A stretch of 64,000 nucleotides of DNA from Bacteroidetes bacterium UBA7662 (lineage in GTDB: Bacteria > Bacteroidota > Bacteroidia > UBA7662): positions 1 to 64,000 of the forward strand of contig DLHS01000016.1 in assembly GCA_002483345.1 (NCBI GenBank). Direction: 5' to 3'. Under the pieces are notes generated by a model that saw only the letters and a list, made by a program, of their open reading frames with translations, was not told where the DNA came from and made no database searches. A program made the position numbers and the translations under genes. Positions 34,539 through 43,733 of the stretch are shown here, piece after piece (the stretch's first letter is position 1; every line of letters begins with the position of its first letter).

Positions 34539-36500
34539 CTAGTCTCCGAGGTTTTTATTTCCGTTTTCAGGAGCATCGTTGGCAAATCTCTTTTTATCAA
34601 TTTCTTCAAAAACAGAGTTATTACTGACGAATTCGGGGACGATTTCTTTGATTTTGGCAACGATGCGGTGCTCCTCTCCTGTATTCAGAATCTGGCGTAA
34701 GACAACCAGTTGCTGAGCCACCTGATCATAATCATAGGCACGTACCTTGCCGATCATGATTTTCGGGTGGTGGGTTGGTACCGTATTCTCCTGGACATTC
34801 AGCAGCTCTTCATAAAGCTTTTCTCCCGGACGTAGCCCGGTGAAAGTAATCTGAATGTCTTTGCCGATGGTTAATCCCGACAGTTTCACCATCTTTTTGG
34901 CCACGTCCAGTATTTTGACGGATTCTCCCATGTCGAAGATGAAAATTTCACCTCCGTTACCCATAACGCCGGCCTCCAGCACGAGCTGGCAGGCTTCGGG
35001 TATGGTCATAAAGTACCGGGTGATATCCGGATGGGTTACCGTGATAGGTCCTCCGGCTTCAATCTGACGTTTAAAAAGTGGTATCACCGAGCCATTAGAA
35101 CCCAGTACATTGCCAAAGCGGGTGGTCACAAATTTAGTATTGCCTGCATAGGCGTTGTTGAGGCTTTGCGTATAAATCTCTGCCACCCTTTTGGTAGAAC
35201 CCATCACATTGGTAGGATTCACAGCCTTATCTGTAGAGACCATCACAAATTTACTCACCCCAAATTCTACCGAAAGGTCGGCCAGCAACTGCGTACCGAA
35301 AACATTTACCAAAACAGCTTCATAGCAGTTGTCTTCCATCAGGGGGACGTGCTTATAAGCAGCCGCATGAAAAACATAGTTAGGATGGTACTTTTTGAAG
35401 AGGCTTCGCATCCGTTTATCGTTTCGGACATCTGCGATCACAAACCTCACATTGTGCAGCAGGTGGGCATGCAGTTTGCGTAATTCTATTTCCAGTTCGT
35501 AAAGGGGTGATTCAGCCTGGTCAATGAGGATAAGTTGGGCCGGCTTGTAATGAAGGAGTTGCCGGGCAATCTCTGAACCTATAGAACCTGCCGCACCTGT
35601 CACGAAAACAACTTTCTCTTCAATTTCATTGGAGACGTTTTCATTGTCAAGCACTATCTCTTCCCGCTGCAGCAGGTCTTCAATTTTGACTGCTTTGATT
35701 TGTTTGCTGCTCAATTCTCCGTTGATCCAGTTCTGAACGGGAGGTACATTTTTAACCTTGATGTTGTGAATCAGGCATTGATCAATAATCTGCCGTTTCC
35801 GGATATTGGAGATATTCTGAATAGAGAGAATTACTTCTTTTACATCCTTCTTCTCCACAAAATCAGACTCGAGTATACTGGCCGGATAAACACGGACCCC
35901 GTGTACTGATTTGAATACCTTGCTTGGATTATCATCGATGAAGGCTACTACATTGTAGTGCAGGCTATCGTCCTGCAGCAGGGTATTCCGGGTGATGGTG
36001 CCTGACTTACCGGCACCGTAGATGATTACATTGACTTTATTTTTGCCCCCCTCAAATACCGCCATAAAAACGGCCTTGAAGAGAAATCTGCTGGTTACCA
36101 GCAAAAAAACTGCAAAGACGTACTGAATAAAAACTATGGCAAGTCCTACCGAGAGGGGGCCATAATTATTCGGAGAGAAGCGGTAAGTAAGCAGGTTGAG
36201 TAATATAAGGACCCCGGTTGCCAGCGTGGTGGCATAAAACAAACGAACCGCATCTTCTACCCCCGTATGTCGGATAATACCGCTGAAGGATTTAAACGTA
36301 ATAAAACCTGCCAGGTATGAAACTGACACTATAGCCAACTGCCTCAGCGCAAGTTCAAAGTTGATGGCTGTAAGATCAAAATTGAACCGCACCAGATTTG
36401 AAATGGCAAAGGCAAATGCCACAATCGCCATGTCAATCAACAATACCATCCACCTCGAAACGAAGCGGTTGGAGTATATGCGGAGGTACTTTTGAAACAT
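34539..36500 (-). CDS. Membrane-bound nucleotide-sugar 4,6-dehydratase/epimerase (CapD/WbpM/PglF family)
   Basis: The 653-residue protein has four N-terminal membrane helices (about 15-130), a CoA-binding-like Rossmann region (YGAGKSGTITRN) and a catalytic SDR domain with TGAAGSIG (301-308), FHAAAYKHVPLMED, and VSTDKAVNPTNVMGSTKR. Here Met replaces the usual catalytic Tyr, as is normal for WbpM/FlaA1/PglF enzymes. The likely reaction is UDP-GlcNAc to UDP-4-keto-6-deoxy-HexNAc. Together with the upstream PglE, PglD and PglC-like genes it would make a bacillosamine-type sugar. It has its own -7 box (36515-36508). Confidence 0.9.
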   Translation of the reverse strand: MFQKYLRIYSNRFVSRWMVLLIDMAIVAFAFAISNLVRFNFDLTAINFELALRQLAIVSVSYLAGFITFKSFSGIIRHTGVEDAVRLFYATTLATGVLILLNLLTYRFSPNNYGPLSVGLAIVFIQYVFAVFLLVTSRFLFKAVFMAVFEGGKNKVNVIIYGAGKSGTITRNTLLQDDSLHYNVVAFIDDNPSKVFKSVHGVRVYPASILESDFVEKKDVKEVILSIQNISNIRKRQIIDQCLIHNIKVKNVPPVQNWINGELSSKQIKAVKIEDLLQREEIVLDNENVSNEIEEKVVFVTGAAGSIGSEIARQLLHYKPAQLILIDQAESPLYELEIELRKLHAHLLHNVRFVIADVRNDKRMRSLFKKYHPNYVFHAAAYKHVPLMEDNCYEAVLVNVFGTQLLADLSVEFGVSKFVMVSTDKAVNPTNVMGSTKRVAEIYTQSLNNAYAGNTKFVTTRFGNVLGSNGSVIPLFKRQIEAGGPITVTHPDITRYFMTIPEACQLVLEAGVMGNGGEIFIFDMGESVKILDVAKKMVKLSGLTIGKDIQITFTGLRPGEKLYEELLNVQENTVPTHHPKIMIGKVRAYDYDQVAQQLVVLRQILNTGEEHRIVAKIKEIVPEFVSNNSVFEEIDKKRFANDAPENGNKNLGD

Positions 36501-36507
36501 TGCTTTA

Positions 36508-36515
36508 CAAAGGTA
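36508..36515 (-). promoter_or_regulatory. Putative -7 box for the CapD/PglF-like gene
   Basis: The minus strand reads TACCTTTG, an exact TAnnTTTG match, 7 bases from the ATG at 36500. The 164-base gap upstream of this gene is the largest between 34.5 and 48 kb. Confidence 0.5.
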
Positions 36516-36664
36516 AACTTCAAACCGACTTATACAGCATAAAAGTAAGAAGCGGCCGAGGCAGGAAAACTAACCAAATTGATATTAAGTCATGATTAAT
36601 TTATACCAAGAACGTGAATATATCGCCGTCTGGACATACCCTTAACAGGGCATTTTTGGTCTGA

Positions 36665-37804
36665 TCAACCAGGGAAACAAGCCTTAACTGCCTTCACAAC
36701 CCGGTCAAGGTCGTGGGTAGTCAGGTTAGATCCTGATGGCAGACACAAGCCCTTCTCAAAGAGTTTTGCTGATACTTCGCCACCATAATAAGGAGCAGTT
36801 TCGAAAACCGGTTGCATATGCATGGGCTTCCAAAGCGGTCTCGATTCAATGTTTTCTTTTTCAAGCGCCAACCGGATATTTTCACGGCTTATGCCTCCGG
36901 TAACAGCCGGGTCGACCAGAATAGTTGTAAGCCAGCGGTTTGTGAAACTCCCGGCTGGTTCAGTCACAAAAGAAATTCCTTCGATATCCCGGAAGGCATT
37001 TACATAATAGGCATAATTAGCACGACGCTGTTGAACCCTATCGCTGAGAACAAGCATCTGCCCGCGACCAATACCTGCGCAAACATTACTCATACGATAG
37101 TTATACCCAATCTCACTGTGCTGATAATGGGGTGCAGCATCTCTTGCCTGTGTAGCCAGGAAACGAGCCTTTTCCACCAGTTTCGCATCGGCAGATATCA
37201 AGGCGCCACCACCGGAGGTAGTGATAATTTTGTTTCCATTAAAACTGAGCACACCCATTTTTCCGAATGTCCCGCAGGCCTGATGCTGGTAGGTGGACCC
37301 CAGTGCTTCTGCCGCATCTTCTACGATATCAATGCCGAATTCATTGGCAATCGCCGTGATTTCATCCATTTTTGCAGGCATCCCATAGAGGTGAACAGGG
37401 ATAATAGCCTTTGGCTTTTTGCCTTTGGCGATGCGATCTAAAATAGCTTCCCTCAAAACCTTTGGATCCATATTCCAGGTATCTGGTTCTGAATCGATAA
37501 AAACCGGCAAAGCTCCGAGATAAGCAATCGGATTTGCAGAGGCTGAAAATGTAAAACTCTGGCAAATTACTTCATCACCAGCCTTTACTCCCAGCAGAAT
37601 TAATGCAAGGTGGATGGCCGAAGTCCCGCTTGAAAGCGCAGCAGCACTGGGTGATTTTGTAAAATCACACAAATCCTGCTCAAATCCGTTTACATGCGGA
37701 CCCAACGGCGCTATCCAGTTGGTATCAAAGGCATCTTTGACAAATTTAAACTCCTCCAGTCCCATATGGGGTGATGAAAGCCAGATTTTTGGTGATTCAG
37801 ACAT
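36665..37804 (-). CDS. DegT/DnrJ/EryC1 sugar aminotransferase (PglE-like)
   Basis: The 379-residue PLP enzyme has Lys192 in LSFNGNKIITTSGGG, the GTSAIHLAL and VEDAAEALGS motifs (Asp163) of the sugar aminotransferase family, and SFTFSASANPI. Placed with a PglF-like dehydratase, PglD-like acetyltransferase and PglC-like transferase, it would add the 4-amino group to UDP-4-keto-6-deoxy-HexNAc. The ATG at 37804 is preferred; the longer frame to 37837 starts inside the exosortase partner gene. It overlaps that gene by 8 bases. Confidence 0.88.
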   Translation of the reverse strand: MSESPKIWLSSPHMGLEEFKFVKDAFDTNWIAPLGPHVNGFEQDLCDFTKSPSAAALSSGTSAIHLALILLGVKAGDEVICQSFTFSASANPIAYLGALPVFIDSEPDTWNMDPKVLREAILDRIAKGKKPKAIIPVHLYGMPAKMDEITAIANEFGIDIVEDAAEALGSTYQHQACGTFGKMGVLSFNGNKIITTSGGGALISADAKLVEKARFLATQARDAAPHYQHSEIGYNYRMSNVCAGIGRGQMLVLSDRVQQRRANYAYYVNAFRDIEGISFVTEPAGSFTNRWLTTILVDPAVTGGISRENIRLALEKENIESRPLWKPMHMQPVFETAPYYGGEVSAKLFEKGLCLPSGSNLTTHDLDRVVKAVKACFPG

Positions 37805-38177
37805 ACTTATATTGAAATTTAAAAGCAAGAAAAACAACCACGGCGAAAATGGGTGTGGTGATTAACCGGTGTAAGGTGGCGCAAAAATTTTGTAGTGATT
37901 CAAATTCTAAACTAAAGATATAGAGTATGAAGAGTAATAAATAGAAAACAATGCTGATAAGTGTCAACAACCATGTCATTTTATGACCCAACATGAGAAC
38001 GGCATATATAAGATAACTTCCCCATGCAATCAGAAGTACCCTGGCGAAAAGCACACTATGTGGGTAAGTGCGAAAGAGAAAACTCCAATCCGGAATCAGG
38101 GAGAGTGCCTGCACTCCATAACTCATGATAAACAAGAATATGGCTAAACAAACTTTAAACAGCCTGCTCCTTAACAT
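37797..38177 (-). CDS. Exosortase F system-associated membrane protein
   Basis: The 126-residue protein has about four hydrophobic helices: one near residues 8-26, then 42-62, 66-90 and 106-122. The C-terminal pattern, an Arg before LITTPIFAVVVFLAFKFQY, resembles the small protein encoded beside XrtF in Flavobacteria (the TIGR04127-type partner). It overlaps the xrtF-like gene by 23 bases and the aminotransferase by 8 bases. The role is not established; a co-factor for recognising or releasing exosortase substrates is plausible. The call depends strongly on adjacency. Confidence 0.6.
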   Translation of the reverse strand: MLRSRLFKVCLAIFLFIMSYGVQALSLIPDWSFLFRTYPHSVLFARVLLIAWGSYLIYAVLMLGHKMTWLLTLISIVFYLLLFILYIFSLEFESLQNFCATLHRLITTPIFAVVVFLAFKFQYKYV

Positions 38178-38700
38178 GAGATCCGGGATTCGCTGTCGAC
38201 TTCAACCAAAACAACCAGATGAGGAAAACACATGTATACATGATGGCGGTAAAGGCATACTTGTGATAATAATAAAAGAGGGTAGCGTTTTCTAAAGCAA
38301 TGTTTAGCAGCAATACCAGTCTGATAAGGTTAAGCAAATGAATACTTAACAAGCCTATCAGGATATACCCGAATGTCCGTTTTGTCCATTTCCAGAATGC
38401 GACAAAAAAAGACAAAAACAAACCGGCTACGATAAAACCATTACACCCCTCAAAAACTGAAACGGCGGGAACACCTGCAAGCCGGATTGTAAGGGCATCA
38501 CGCTCTACAACCAAATCAACCGCCCGTGAATCAAATACCTGCTGTATTTCCGCGACTTGCAAAGCAACGGAATAGGTAATAGGGTCAGGAACGCCTTCGT
38601 ATGCAGATAAATAAATACTGTACCCTAACGAAAAAACCAGATAAAACAGGCCAAATCTGACGACAAACCAAAGAGCCGGATATTTATCAGGATTCATCAT
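38155..38700 (-). CDS. xrtF: Exosortase family protein XrtF
   Basis: The 181-residue membrane protein carries the exosortase catalytic triad: Cys86 in VSVFEGCNGFIV, Arg127 in HLLNLIRLVLLL, and His146 in FYYYHKYAFTAIMYTCVFLIW. Hydrophobic helices lie near residues 12-32, 88-105, 111-133 and 148-167. Exosortases are membrane transpeptidase-like enzymes that cut C-terminal sorting signals and join the protein to a surface acceptor. It overlaps the PglD-like gene by 14 bases and its partner by 23. No substrate with a clear C-terminal sorting signal was seen in the window. Confidence 0.82.
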   Translation of the reverse strand: MMNPDKYPALWFVVRFGLFYLVFSLGYSIYLSAYEGVPDPITYSVALQVAEIQQVFDSRAVDLVVERDALTIRLAGVPAVSVFEGCNGFIVAGLFLSFFVAFWKWTKRTFGYILIGLLSIHLLNLIRLVLLLNIALENATLFYYYHKYAFTAIMYTCVFLIWLFWLKSTANPGSHVKEQAV

Positions 38701-39328
38701 GAAACTTTATAGGCTTGGCTGGTATGCCGACTGCAGTACAATAGGGAGGCAAACTTTTCGACACTACCGCACCTGAACCGACGATTGTATCTTCTCCTAT
38801 TTCAAGCTGATTGATAATTTTTGCACCCGTTCCAACATATACGCCAGCCTTAATAACCACCTCGCCCGATATATTTACCCCTGGCATAAAGGAGCTGTAG
38901 TCACCAATTATAGTGTCATGCCCTACTGTGCAGGCCAAATTGAGCAGCGTATGTTTTCCAAGAGAAATATCGACCGTTATCAGACAACCTGCACATATAA
39001 TACTTCCATCTCCGATGCTCACCCGGTCTCCAATCAACACATTGGGGTGTATAAGCGTAGCGAATTTTGCTTTCGGGCCAAGGCGCTGAGCCACATTTCG
39101 TTTCGACTTGGGATTCCCCAATGCTAACACAAAATACGCTTCTGAATAATCCTTGGCCGAATCTATGCCTCCAATAACCTTTGTACTTCCAATGGCGGTT
39201 CCGGCTTCAAGGGATTCGTCCAGGAAACCCAATAAATCCCAGGTGAGTTGACGCGTGTTTATCTGGCTTATAAGCATCTCCACTTCTCTTCCAAACCCTC
39301 CTGCACCAATAATAATAACCTGCTTCAT
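38687..39328 (-). CDS. Sugar O/N-acetyltransferase, PglD/NeuD family
   Basis: The 213-residue protein has an N-terminal Rossmann-like domain (VIIIGAGGFGREVEMLI) and a C-terminal left-handed beta-helix of hexapeptide repeats. His137 in ACTVGHDTIIGDY matches the catalytic His of PglD, the acetyl-CoA:UDP-4-amino-sugar N-acetyltransferase. It would finish UDP-di-N-acetylbacillosamine or a related sugar. It overlaps both neighbours (4 bases with pglC-like, 14 with xrtF), so these are translated together. Confidence 0.9.
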   Translation of the reverse strand: MKQVIIIGAGGFGREVEMLISQINTRQLTWDLLGFLDESLEAGTAIGSTKVIGGIDSAKDYSEAYFVLALGNPKSKRNVAQRLGPKAKFATLIHPNVLIGDRVSIGDGSIICAGCLITVDISLGKHTLLNLACTVGHDTIIGDYSSFMPGVNISGEVVIKAGVYVGTGAKIINQLEIGEDTIVGSGAVVSKSLPPYCTAVGIPAKPIKFHDES

Positions 39329-39939
39329 GTTTTTGATTTATTGCCTGTAAAATACGTTGCAGTCGCAGCCCCCTGGGCATTAATTCCTTCCCGTATCAGC
39401 ACTTTTTTAAAGGTCAGAAAAACTATTTTCAAGTCCAGCATAAAAGAGAAGTTATCGACATACCAAACATCCAAAGCAAACTTTTCCTCCCAGGAAAGTG
39501 CATTCCGCCCGTTAATTTGTGCCCATCCGGTAATCCCAGGTCTTACATTATGTCTTTTTGATTGCTCCGGATTGTACAGGGGGAGATACTGAACAAGTAA
39601 CGGTCTTGGTCCGATCAGACTCATTTCTCCCTTCAGCACATTAAAAAGTTGCGGGAGTTCATCCAGAGATGTTTTCCTGATAAAGCTACCCAGTCTGGTC
39701 ATTCGTTTTTCATCAGGAAGCAGATTACCCTGCTCATCCCTGAGGTTGCTCATGGTTCTGAGTTTGACTAATCTGAATATCCGACTGTTTTTACCTGGTC
39801 TCAATTGCATGAAAAAGGGAGATTCTCCATCATAAAGGTAAATGAGCAATCCTAAAAACAGTATCACAGGTAATCCTAAAACAAGAACCAGGAAGGCCAG
39901 TGTGAAATCAATGAAACGTTTTCCAAATCTCTTGTACAT
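39325..39939 (-). CDS. Initiating sugar-phosphate transferase (PglC/WbaP-type)
   Basis: The 204-residue polyprenyl-phosphate phosphoglycosyl transferase (monotopic family) has a single reentrant N-terminal helix (DFTLAFLVLVLGLPVILFLG), then FRLVKLRTM, the catalytic TSLDELPQLFNVLKGEMSLIGPRPLL with the DE dyad, and RPGITGWAQINGRNALSWEEK. It would load the sugar made by its neighbours onto undecaprenyl phosphate, at the cytoplasmic face, starting the repeat unit. Confidence 0.92.
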   Translation of the reverse strand: MYKRFGKRFIDFTLAFLVLVLGLPVILFLGLLIYLYDGESPFFMQLRPGKNSRIFRLVKLRTMSNLRDEQGNLLPDEKRMTRLGSFIRKTSLDELPQLFNVLKGEMSLIGPRPLLVQYLPLYNPEQSKRHNVRPGITGWAQINGRNALSWEEKFALDVWYVDNFSFMLDLKIVFLTFKKVLIREGINAQGAATATYFTGNKSKT

Positions 39940-39941
39940 GG

Positions 39942-41153
39942 CTAAAAAAATTGTTCATAGTCTCTGGCCAATTTATCGAAGCAGCGCTGTTCTTTCAGAT
40001 ATGCTATGGCCCTGGTTCCCATTTTTTCCCTTTCTTCAAATGACATACGCTGATATCGGAGGATTTCTTTTGCAAGCAACTCAACATTCCCAAATGGCAC
40101 AAAGCTCCCGCAATCGGCTTCATTAATCATCGACTGAAACCCGGAATATGAGCAAACTATTGGTTTGCCTGCATTCATATAATCAATCCACTTATTTCTC
40201 GACAACCCGAAACGGGCAATTTCTGAATCAATAGCATCAAAACAAAGATCCACGTGCCTCAGAAAATTATTTACTAACTTTTTAGGAATGGGTGCTATAA
40301 AATGTATGTTCCCGAAATCCCTGTATTTCTCCTTATAGGTATCCAACATTGACCCGCTACCCAAAATATACGCCTCTACCTTAGCGTCTGTACCCAGACC
40401 TGCAACTGCAGCGAGCAGTGTTTCAATTGGATTATTGGGATTAATGGTCCCTGCATAAGCAACTTTAAACGTATCCTGTGTAAAGGTATTTGAGACATAA
40501 GCGTCATCCAAAGGAACTCCGTATCCCAGGGATTCCCGTTTAATACCTTGTGGAATACATACACACTCCTTAAAATATGGCTCTACCTCCCTAACATGTT
40601 CTATCAGATTCGGCATCGTACCAACTACCAAATCTGCCTTCCTGTATCCGAATTTTTCAAGAGTACCTAAAATCCATATAAAGGGGTTTCTACGGCTGAA
40701 TCCCCCTAATTGCATGGCAGACAACGGCCAGATGTCCCGAATCTCCAGAATAAATCTTGCCTTGTACCTGCGTGATAAAAGATATCCGGAAATTATACTC
40801 AGAATTGATAAAGACGATGCTATGACAACATCAGGCTTTGGAATTCCTTGTTTGGAGGTATAAAGGACTGCCCACTCAAAGTGAATCCAGGATAAAATAC
40901 GTTGAACTGAAGAGGATTTTCTGGTCTTTAAAACCTTCAGCCAGATAGTCCGCACCCCGGCTATATTCTCTTCCATTCTACTTCCTTCAAATACAGGCAG
41001 TTTGTCTGTTAAATGGGAAGCATTAGAGGTAAATACCGTCACATCATGGCCATTTTTCACCCATTCTTCTGCCAAATAAAAATGCCTCGTCCCGAAAAAG
41101 TACTTTTCAGGTGAGGCATATTTACAAATTAACCAGACGTTTTTACTCATCAC
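39942..41153 (-). CDS. Family 4 glycosyltransferase (WbuB-like)
   Basis: The 403-residue GT-B enzyme opens with NVWLICKYASPEKYFFGTRHFYLAEEWVKNGHDVTVFTSNASHL, the pattern of WbuB-like transferases encoded next to PglC-type initiators. A donor-binding region appears as VAYAGTINPNNPIETLLAAV; the E-x7-E near LCFDAIDSEIARFGLSRNKWIDYMNAGKP is degenerate. It probably adds the second sugar to the lipid-linked intermediate. It overlaps the downstream WbpE-like gene by 4 bases. Confidence 0.87.
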   Translation of the reverse strand: MMSKNVWLICKYASPEKYFFGTRHFYLAEEWVKNGHDVTVFTSNASHLTDKLPVFEGSRMEENIAGVRTIWLKVLKTRKSSSVQRILSWIHFEWAVLYTSKQGIPKPDVVIASSLSILSIISGYLLSRRYKARFILEIRDIWPLSAMQLGGFSRRNPFIWILGTLEKFGYRKADLVVGTMPNLIEHVREVEPYFKECVCIPQGIKRESLGYGVPLDDAYVSNTFTQDTFKVAYAGTINPNNPIETLLAAVAGLGTDAKVEAYILGSGSMLDTYKEKYRDFGNIHFIAPIPKKLVNNFLRHVDLCFDAIDSEIARFGLSRNKWIDYMNAGKPIVCSYSGFQSMINEADCGSFVPFGNVELLAKEILRYQRMSFEEREKMGTRAIAYLKEQRCFDKLARDYEQFF

Positions 41154-42259
41154 GATTCATAAAATTCCCGGATACAGCTTGCAACATAATTAATTTGTTC
41201 CTCCGTGAGCTCAGGATAAATAGGCAGGGACAGAATTTGCGACTGATAAGACGTAGCTACCGGGAAATCTGCCGGCTGATGTCCGAGATACTGATAGGCT
41301 TTAAGATTTGGCAGGGCAGTTGGGTAGTGGATGGCCGTTTCAACCTGCTTTCTTTTAAGGAACGTCATCAGGTCATCTCTTCTTTGGGCCCGAATTACAT
41401 AAAGGTGAAAGGAGTGTTTGGAGTCAGGTCTTCTTGCTGGTGTCACAATTTGCGGAATGCCTTGTAAAGCTTTGTCGTACAAACTTGCACAGCGAATCCT
41501 TGCCTCTGTCCAATCGAGTATGTAAGGTAATTTTGCCGAAAGGATGGCTGCCTGCAAACCATCTAACCGGCTGTTGATTCCTTCAATCTGATGTTCATGT
41601 TTTTGGAGTGCCCCGTGTCGTGCATACATTTTGCATTTTTCAGCCAATTCGGCATTGTTGGTAAGTATGCATCCTGCATCGCCATAGGCCCCCAGATTTT
41701 TACCAGGGTAAAAGCTGAAAGAAGCGGCAATACCAAAACTACCCACTCGTTTTCCCCCAAGCTCCGAAAAATGTGATTGTGCACAGTCTTCAATAACAGG
41801 AATACCATATTTATCTGCAATTGCGCAAATAGCTGTAATGTTAGCCGCCTGTCCTTGCAGATGTACCGGAATAATTGCTTTGGTCCGAGGGGTTATCCTT
41901 GCCTCAAGCATCGTTTCATCCATGCTATAATAAACAGGATCTATATCAACGAAAACAGGCTTGGCACCTGTTTGGGAAATGGTTTCTGAAGAAGAAATCC
42001 AGCTGTTCGCCACGGTAATTACTTCGTCACCGTTCCCGATACCCAACATTTTCATAATAATGTACAGAGAATCAGTACCATTGGCAACTGAAATACAATG
42101 CTTGATACCATAAAGGGATGAAAAGGCAGCTTCAAAATCTGTAACTGGTTTACCTCCAATAAAAGCTGTGTTTTCAATAACGTCAGAAATAGCGCTGTCT
42201 ATTTCTTTCTTTATAGAATAATACTGTGCTTTTAAATCAACAAAAGGAACTTTTTGCAT
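41150..42259 (-). CDS. DegT-family sugar aminotransferase (WbpE-like)
   Basis: The 369-residue PLP enzyme has Lys187 in FSFYPGKNLGAYGDAG and IEDCAQSH with Asp158. It begins PFVDLKAQYYSIKKEID, as in WbpE and FdtB. The neighbours are a WbpB-like dehydrogenase and a hexapeptide acetyltransferase, so the likely product is UDP-GlcNAc(3N)A: WbpB oxidises C3 and WbpE aminates it. The pathway also requires a WbpA dehydrogenase, seen as a fragment at the right edge. A dTDP-3-amino sugar route is the alternative. Confidence 0.85.
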   Translation of the reverse strand: MQKVPFVDLKAQYYSIKKEIDSAISDVIENTAFIGGKPVTDFEAAFSSLYGIKHCISVANGTDSLYIIMKMLGIGNGDEVITVANSWISSSETISQTGAKPVFVDIDPVYYSMDETMLEARITPRTKAIIPVHLQGQAANITAICAIADKYGIPVIEDCAQSHFSELGGKRVGSFGIAASFSFYPGKNLGAYGDAGCILTNNAELAEKCKMYARHGALQKHEHQIEGINSRLDGLQAAILSAKLPYILDWTEARIRCASLYDKALQGIPQIVTPARRPDSKHSFHLYVIRAQRRDDLMTFLKRKQVETAIHYPTALPNLKAYQYLGHQPADFPVATSYQSQILSLPIYPELTEEQINYVASCIREFYES

Positions 42260-42264
42260 ATAAG

Positions 42265-42720
42265 TTATTTAATTTTTTTGGCAGGATTTCCTGCATAAAC
42301 TCCTGGCTGATGAATATCTTTTGTAACTACTGCCCCGGCACCAATAACCACATTATCACATATGGTAACAGGAAGTATCGTTGCATTACTGCCAATGCTC
42401 ACCTGATTCCCTATACGTGTTGACTTCCACAAGGTCTTGTCGCCTCTTGCCGGACCACCTTTTGCAAAAAGGTCATTGATAAACATGACTCCATGACCGA
42501 TAAAACAATCATCGCCAATATTAACCAGCTCACAAATAAATGAATGTGACTGGATTTTAGTACGATGACCTATGATCACGTCTTTCTGGATCTCTACGAA
42601 AGGGCCAACAAAACAAGCATCTCCAATGGTACAGCCATATATATTAACAGGTTCAACGATTTTGACTGATGAGCCAAACTGAACGTCTTTGATGGCAGAA
42701 GTATATAATGTAGGGCTCAT
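42265..42720 (-). CDS. Hexapeptide-repeat N-acetyltransferase (WbpD-like)
   Basis: The 151-residue left-handed beta-helix protein has hexapeptide turns throughout (VNIYGCTIGDACFVGPFVEI; IGHRTKIQSHSFICE; VIGAGAVVTKDIHQPGVYAGNPAKKI). It lacks an N-terminal binding domain. By position it would acetylate the 3-amino group made by the WbpE-like enzyme. It is shorter than the WbpD-like protein at 63.8 kb. Its ATG overlaps the WbpB-like stop by 4 bases. Confidence 0.83.
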   Translation of the reverse strand: MSPTLYTSAIKDVQFGSSVKIVEPVNIYGCTIGDACFVGPFVEIQKDVIIGHRTKIQSHSFICELVNIGDDCFIGHGVMFINDLFAKGGPARGDKTLWKSTRIGNQVSIGSNATILPVTICDNVVIGAGAVVTKDIHQPGVYAGNPAKKIK

Positions 42721-43733
42721 GACGCATTTTGTTTAACCGATTGATAAATCTTATCAATGATTTCAACAGTTTTCAGTCCCTCAAAAGAATTGGTAGAAAT
42801 TGTGCTTCCATTGTTCAGAACATCTATTACATTTTCATATACCTTATCATGATTTGACATGGAACCCTGGTACTTACCATAGTTATTTGCCGTATTTCCA
42901 ACAGGCAAATCTTTAAATTCAAATCCATCAATGTTCTGGTATTCCAACTCATTCAGATACTGACCTCCGATTTTTACGGTTCCTTTTTCCGCAAAAATGG
43001 TCAGTGATCCTTCCATATTTTTGCCATAGCTGTTAACAGTGTAATTTACAGTACCTATGGCACCGTTGTAGAACTGCATCACAACTGCGCCTGTGTCTTC
43101 AAATTCAATCACACCTTCATGGGCATAATTACCCATAAAAGCATGTACTTGTTTTACATCACCCACTATCCAATAAAGTAAATCAATAAAATGGCTGAAC
43201 TGAGTGTACAGCGTTCCGCCATCAAGTGCTTTAGTTCCTTTCCAGGAATTTTCGTAATAATCAAAGTTCCTGTTCCAGAAACAGCTGAGCTGAACACTGT
43301 AAATCTTACCCATTATACCCTCATCAATGGCCTTCTTGACTGCAGCAACCGGTGGATTAAATCTGTTCTGTTTTATGGCAAACAAGCGTTTGTTATTTTT
43401 TTCCGCAGTTTTAATCATTTCACCACAATCATAAACACTGATTGCCATAGGTTTTTCACATAAGACATGATATCCTGCATTCAATGCTGCAATGGCGTGC
43501 TGAGCATGGAGCCCGTTAGGGCTGCTTATGGTCACAACATCTACATCGGGTTTTGCAGTCAGGAGTTCTTCTATCGAAAAAAACACCCGGGCATCATATT
43601 TCTTGCCGAGAGAATTAGCCTTTTCAGGTTCTATATCGCATACTGCCACTAACTCCCCTAGTCTTGCTATATGTTCGGCATGGCGTTGTGCAATCCGTCC
43701 ACAACCAACAATTGCAAATTTAATTTTTTTCAT
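42717..43733 (-). CDS. WbpB-like Gfo/Idh/MocA sugar dehydrogenase
   Basis: The 338-residue oxidoreductase has the Rossmann motif FAIVGCGRIAQRHAEHI, the signature EKPMAI and a C-terminal dimerisation domain. CFWNRNFDYY, SWKGTKALDGGTLYTQFSHFIDLLYW and GQYLNELEYQNI are also present in the second copy at 62.2 kb. WbpB oxidises UDP-GlcNAcA at C3 in the pathway to 2,3-diacetamido-uronic acids. It overlaps both neighbours by 4 bases. Confidence 0.88.
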   Translation of the reverse strand: MKKIKFAIVGCGRIAQRHAEHIARLGELVAVCDIEPEKANSLGKKYDARVFFSIEELLTAKPDVDVVTISSPNGLHAQHAIAALNAGYHVLCEKPMAISVYDCGEMIKTAEKNNKRLFAIKQNRFNPPVAAVKKAIDEGIMGKIYSVQLSCFWNRNFDYYENSWKGTKALDGGTLYTQFSHFIDLLYWIVGDVKQVHAFMGNYAHEGVIEFEDTGAVVMQFYNGAIGTVNYTVNSYGKNMEGSLTIFAEKGTVKIGGQYLNELEYQNIDGFEFKDLPVGNTANNYGKYQGSMSNHDKVYENVIDVLNNGSTISTNSFEGLKTVEIIDKIYQSVKQNAS

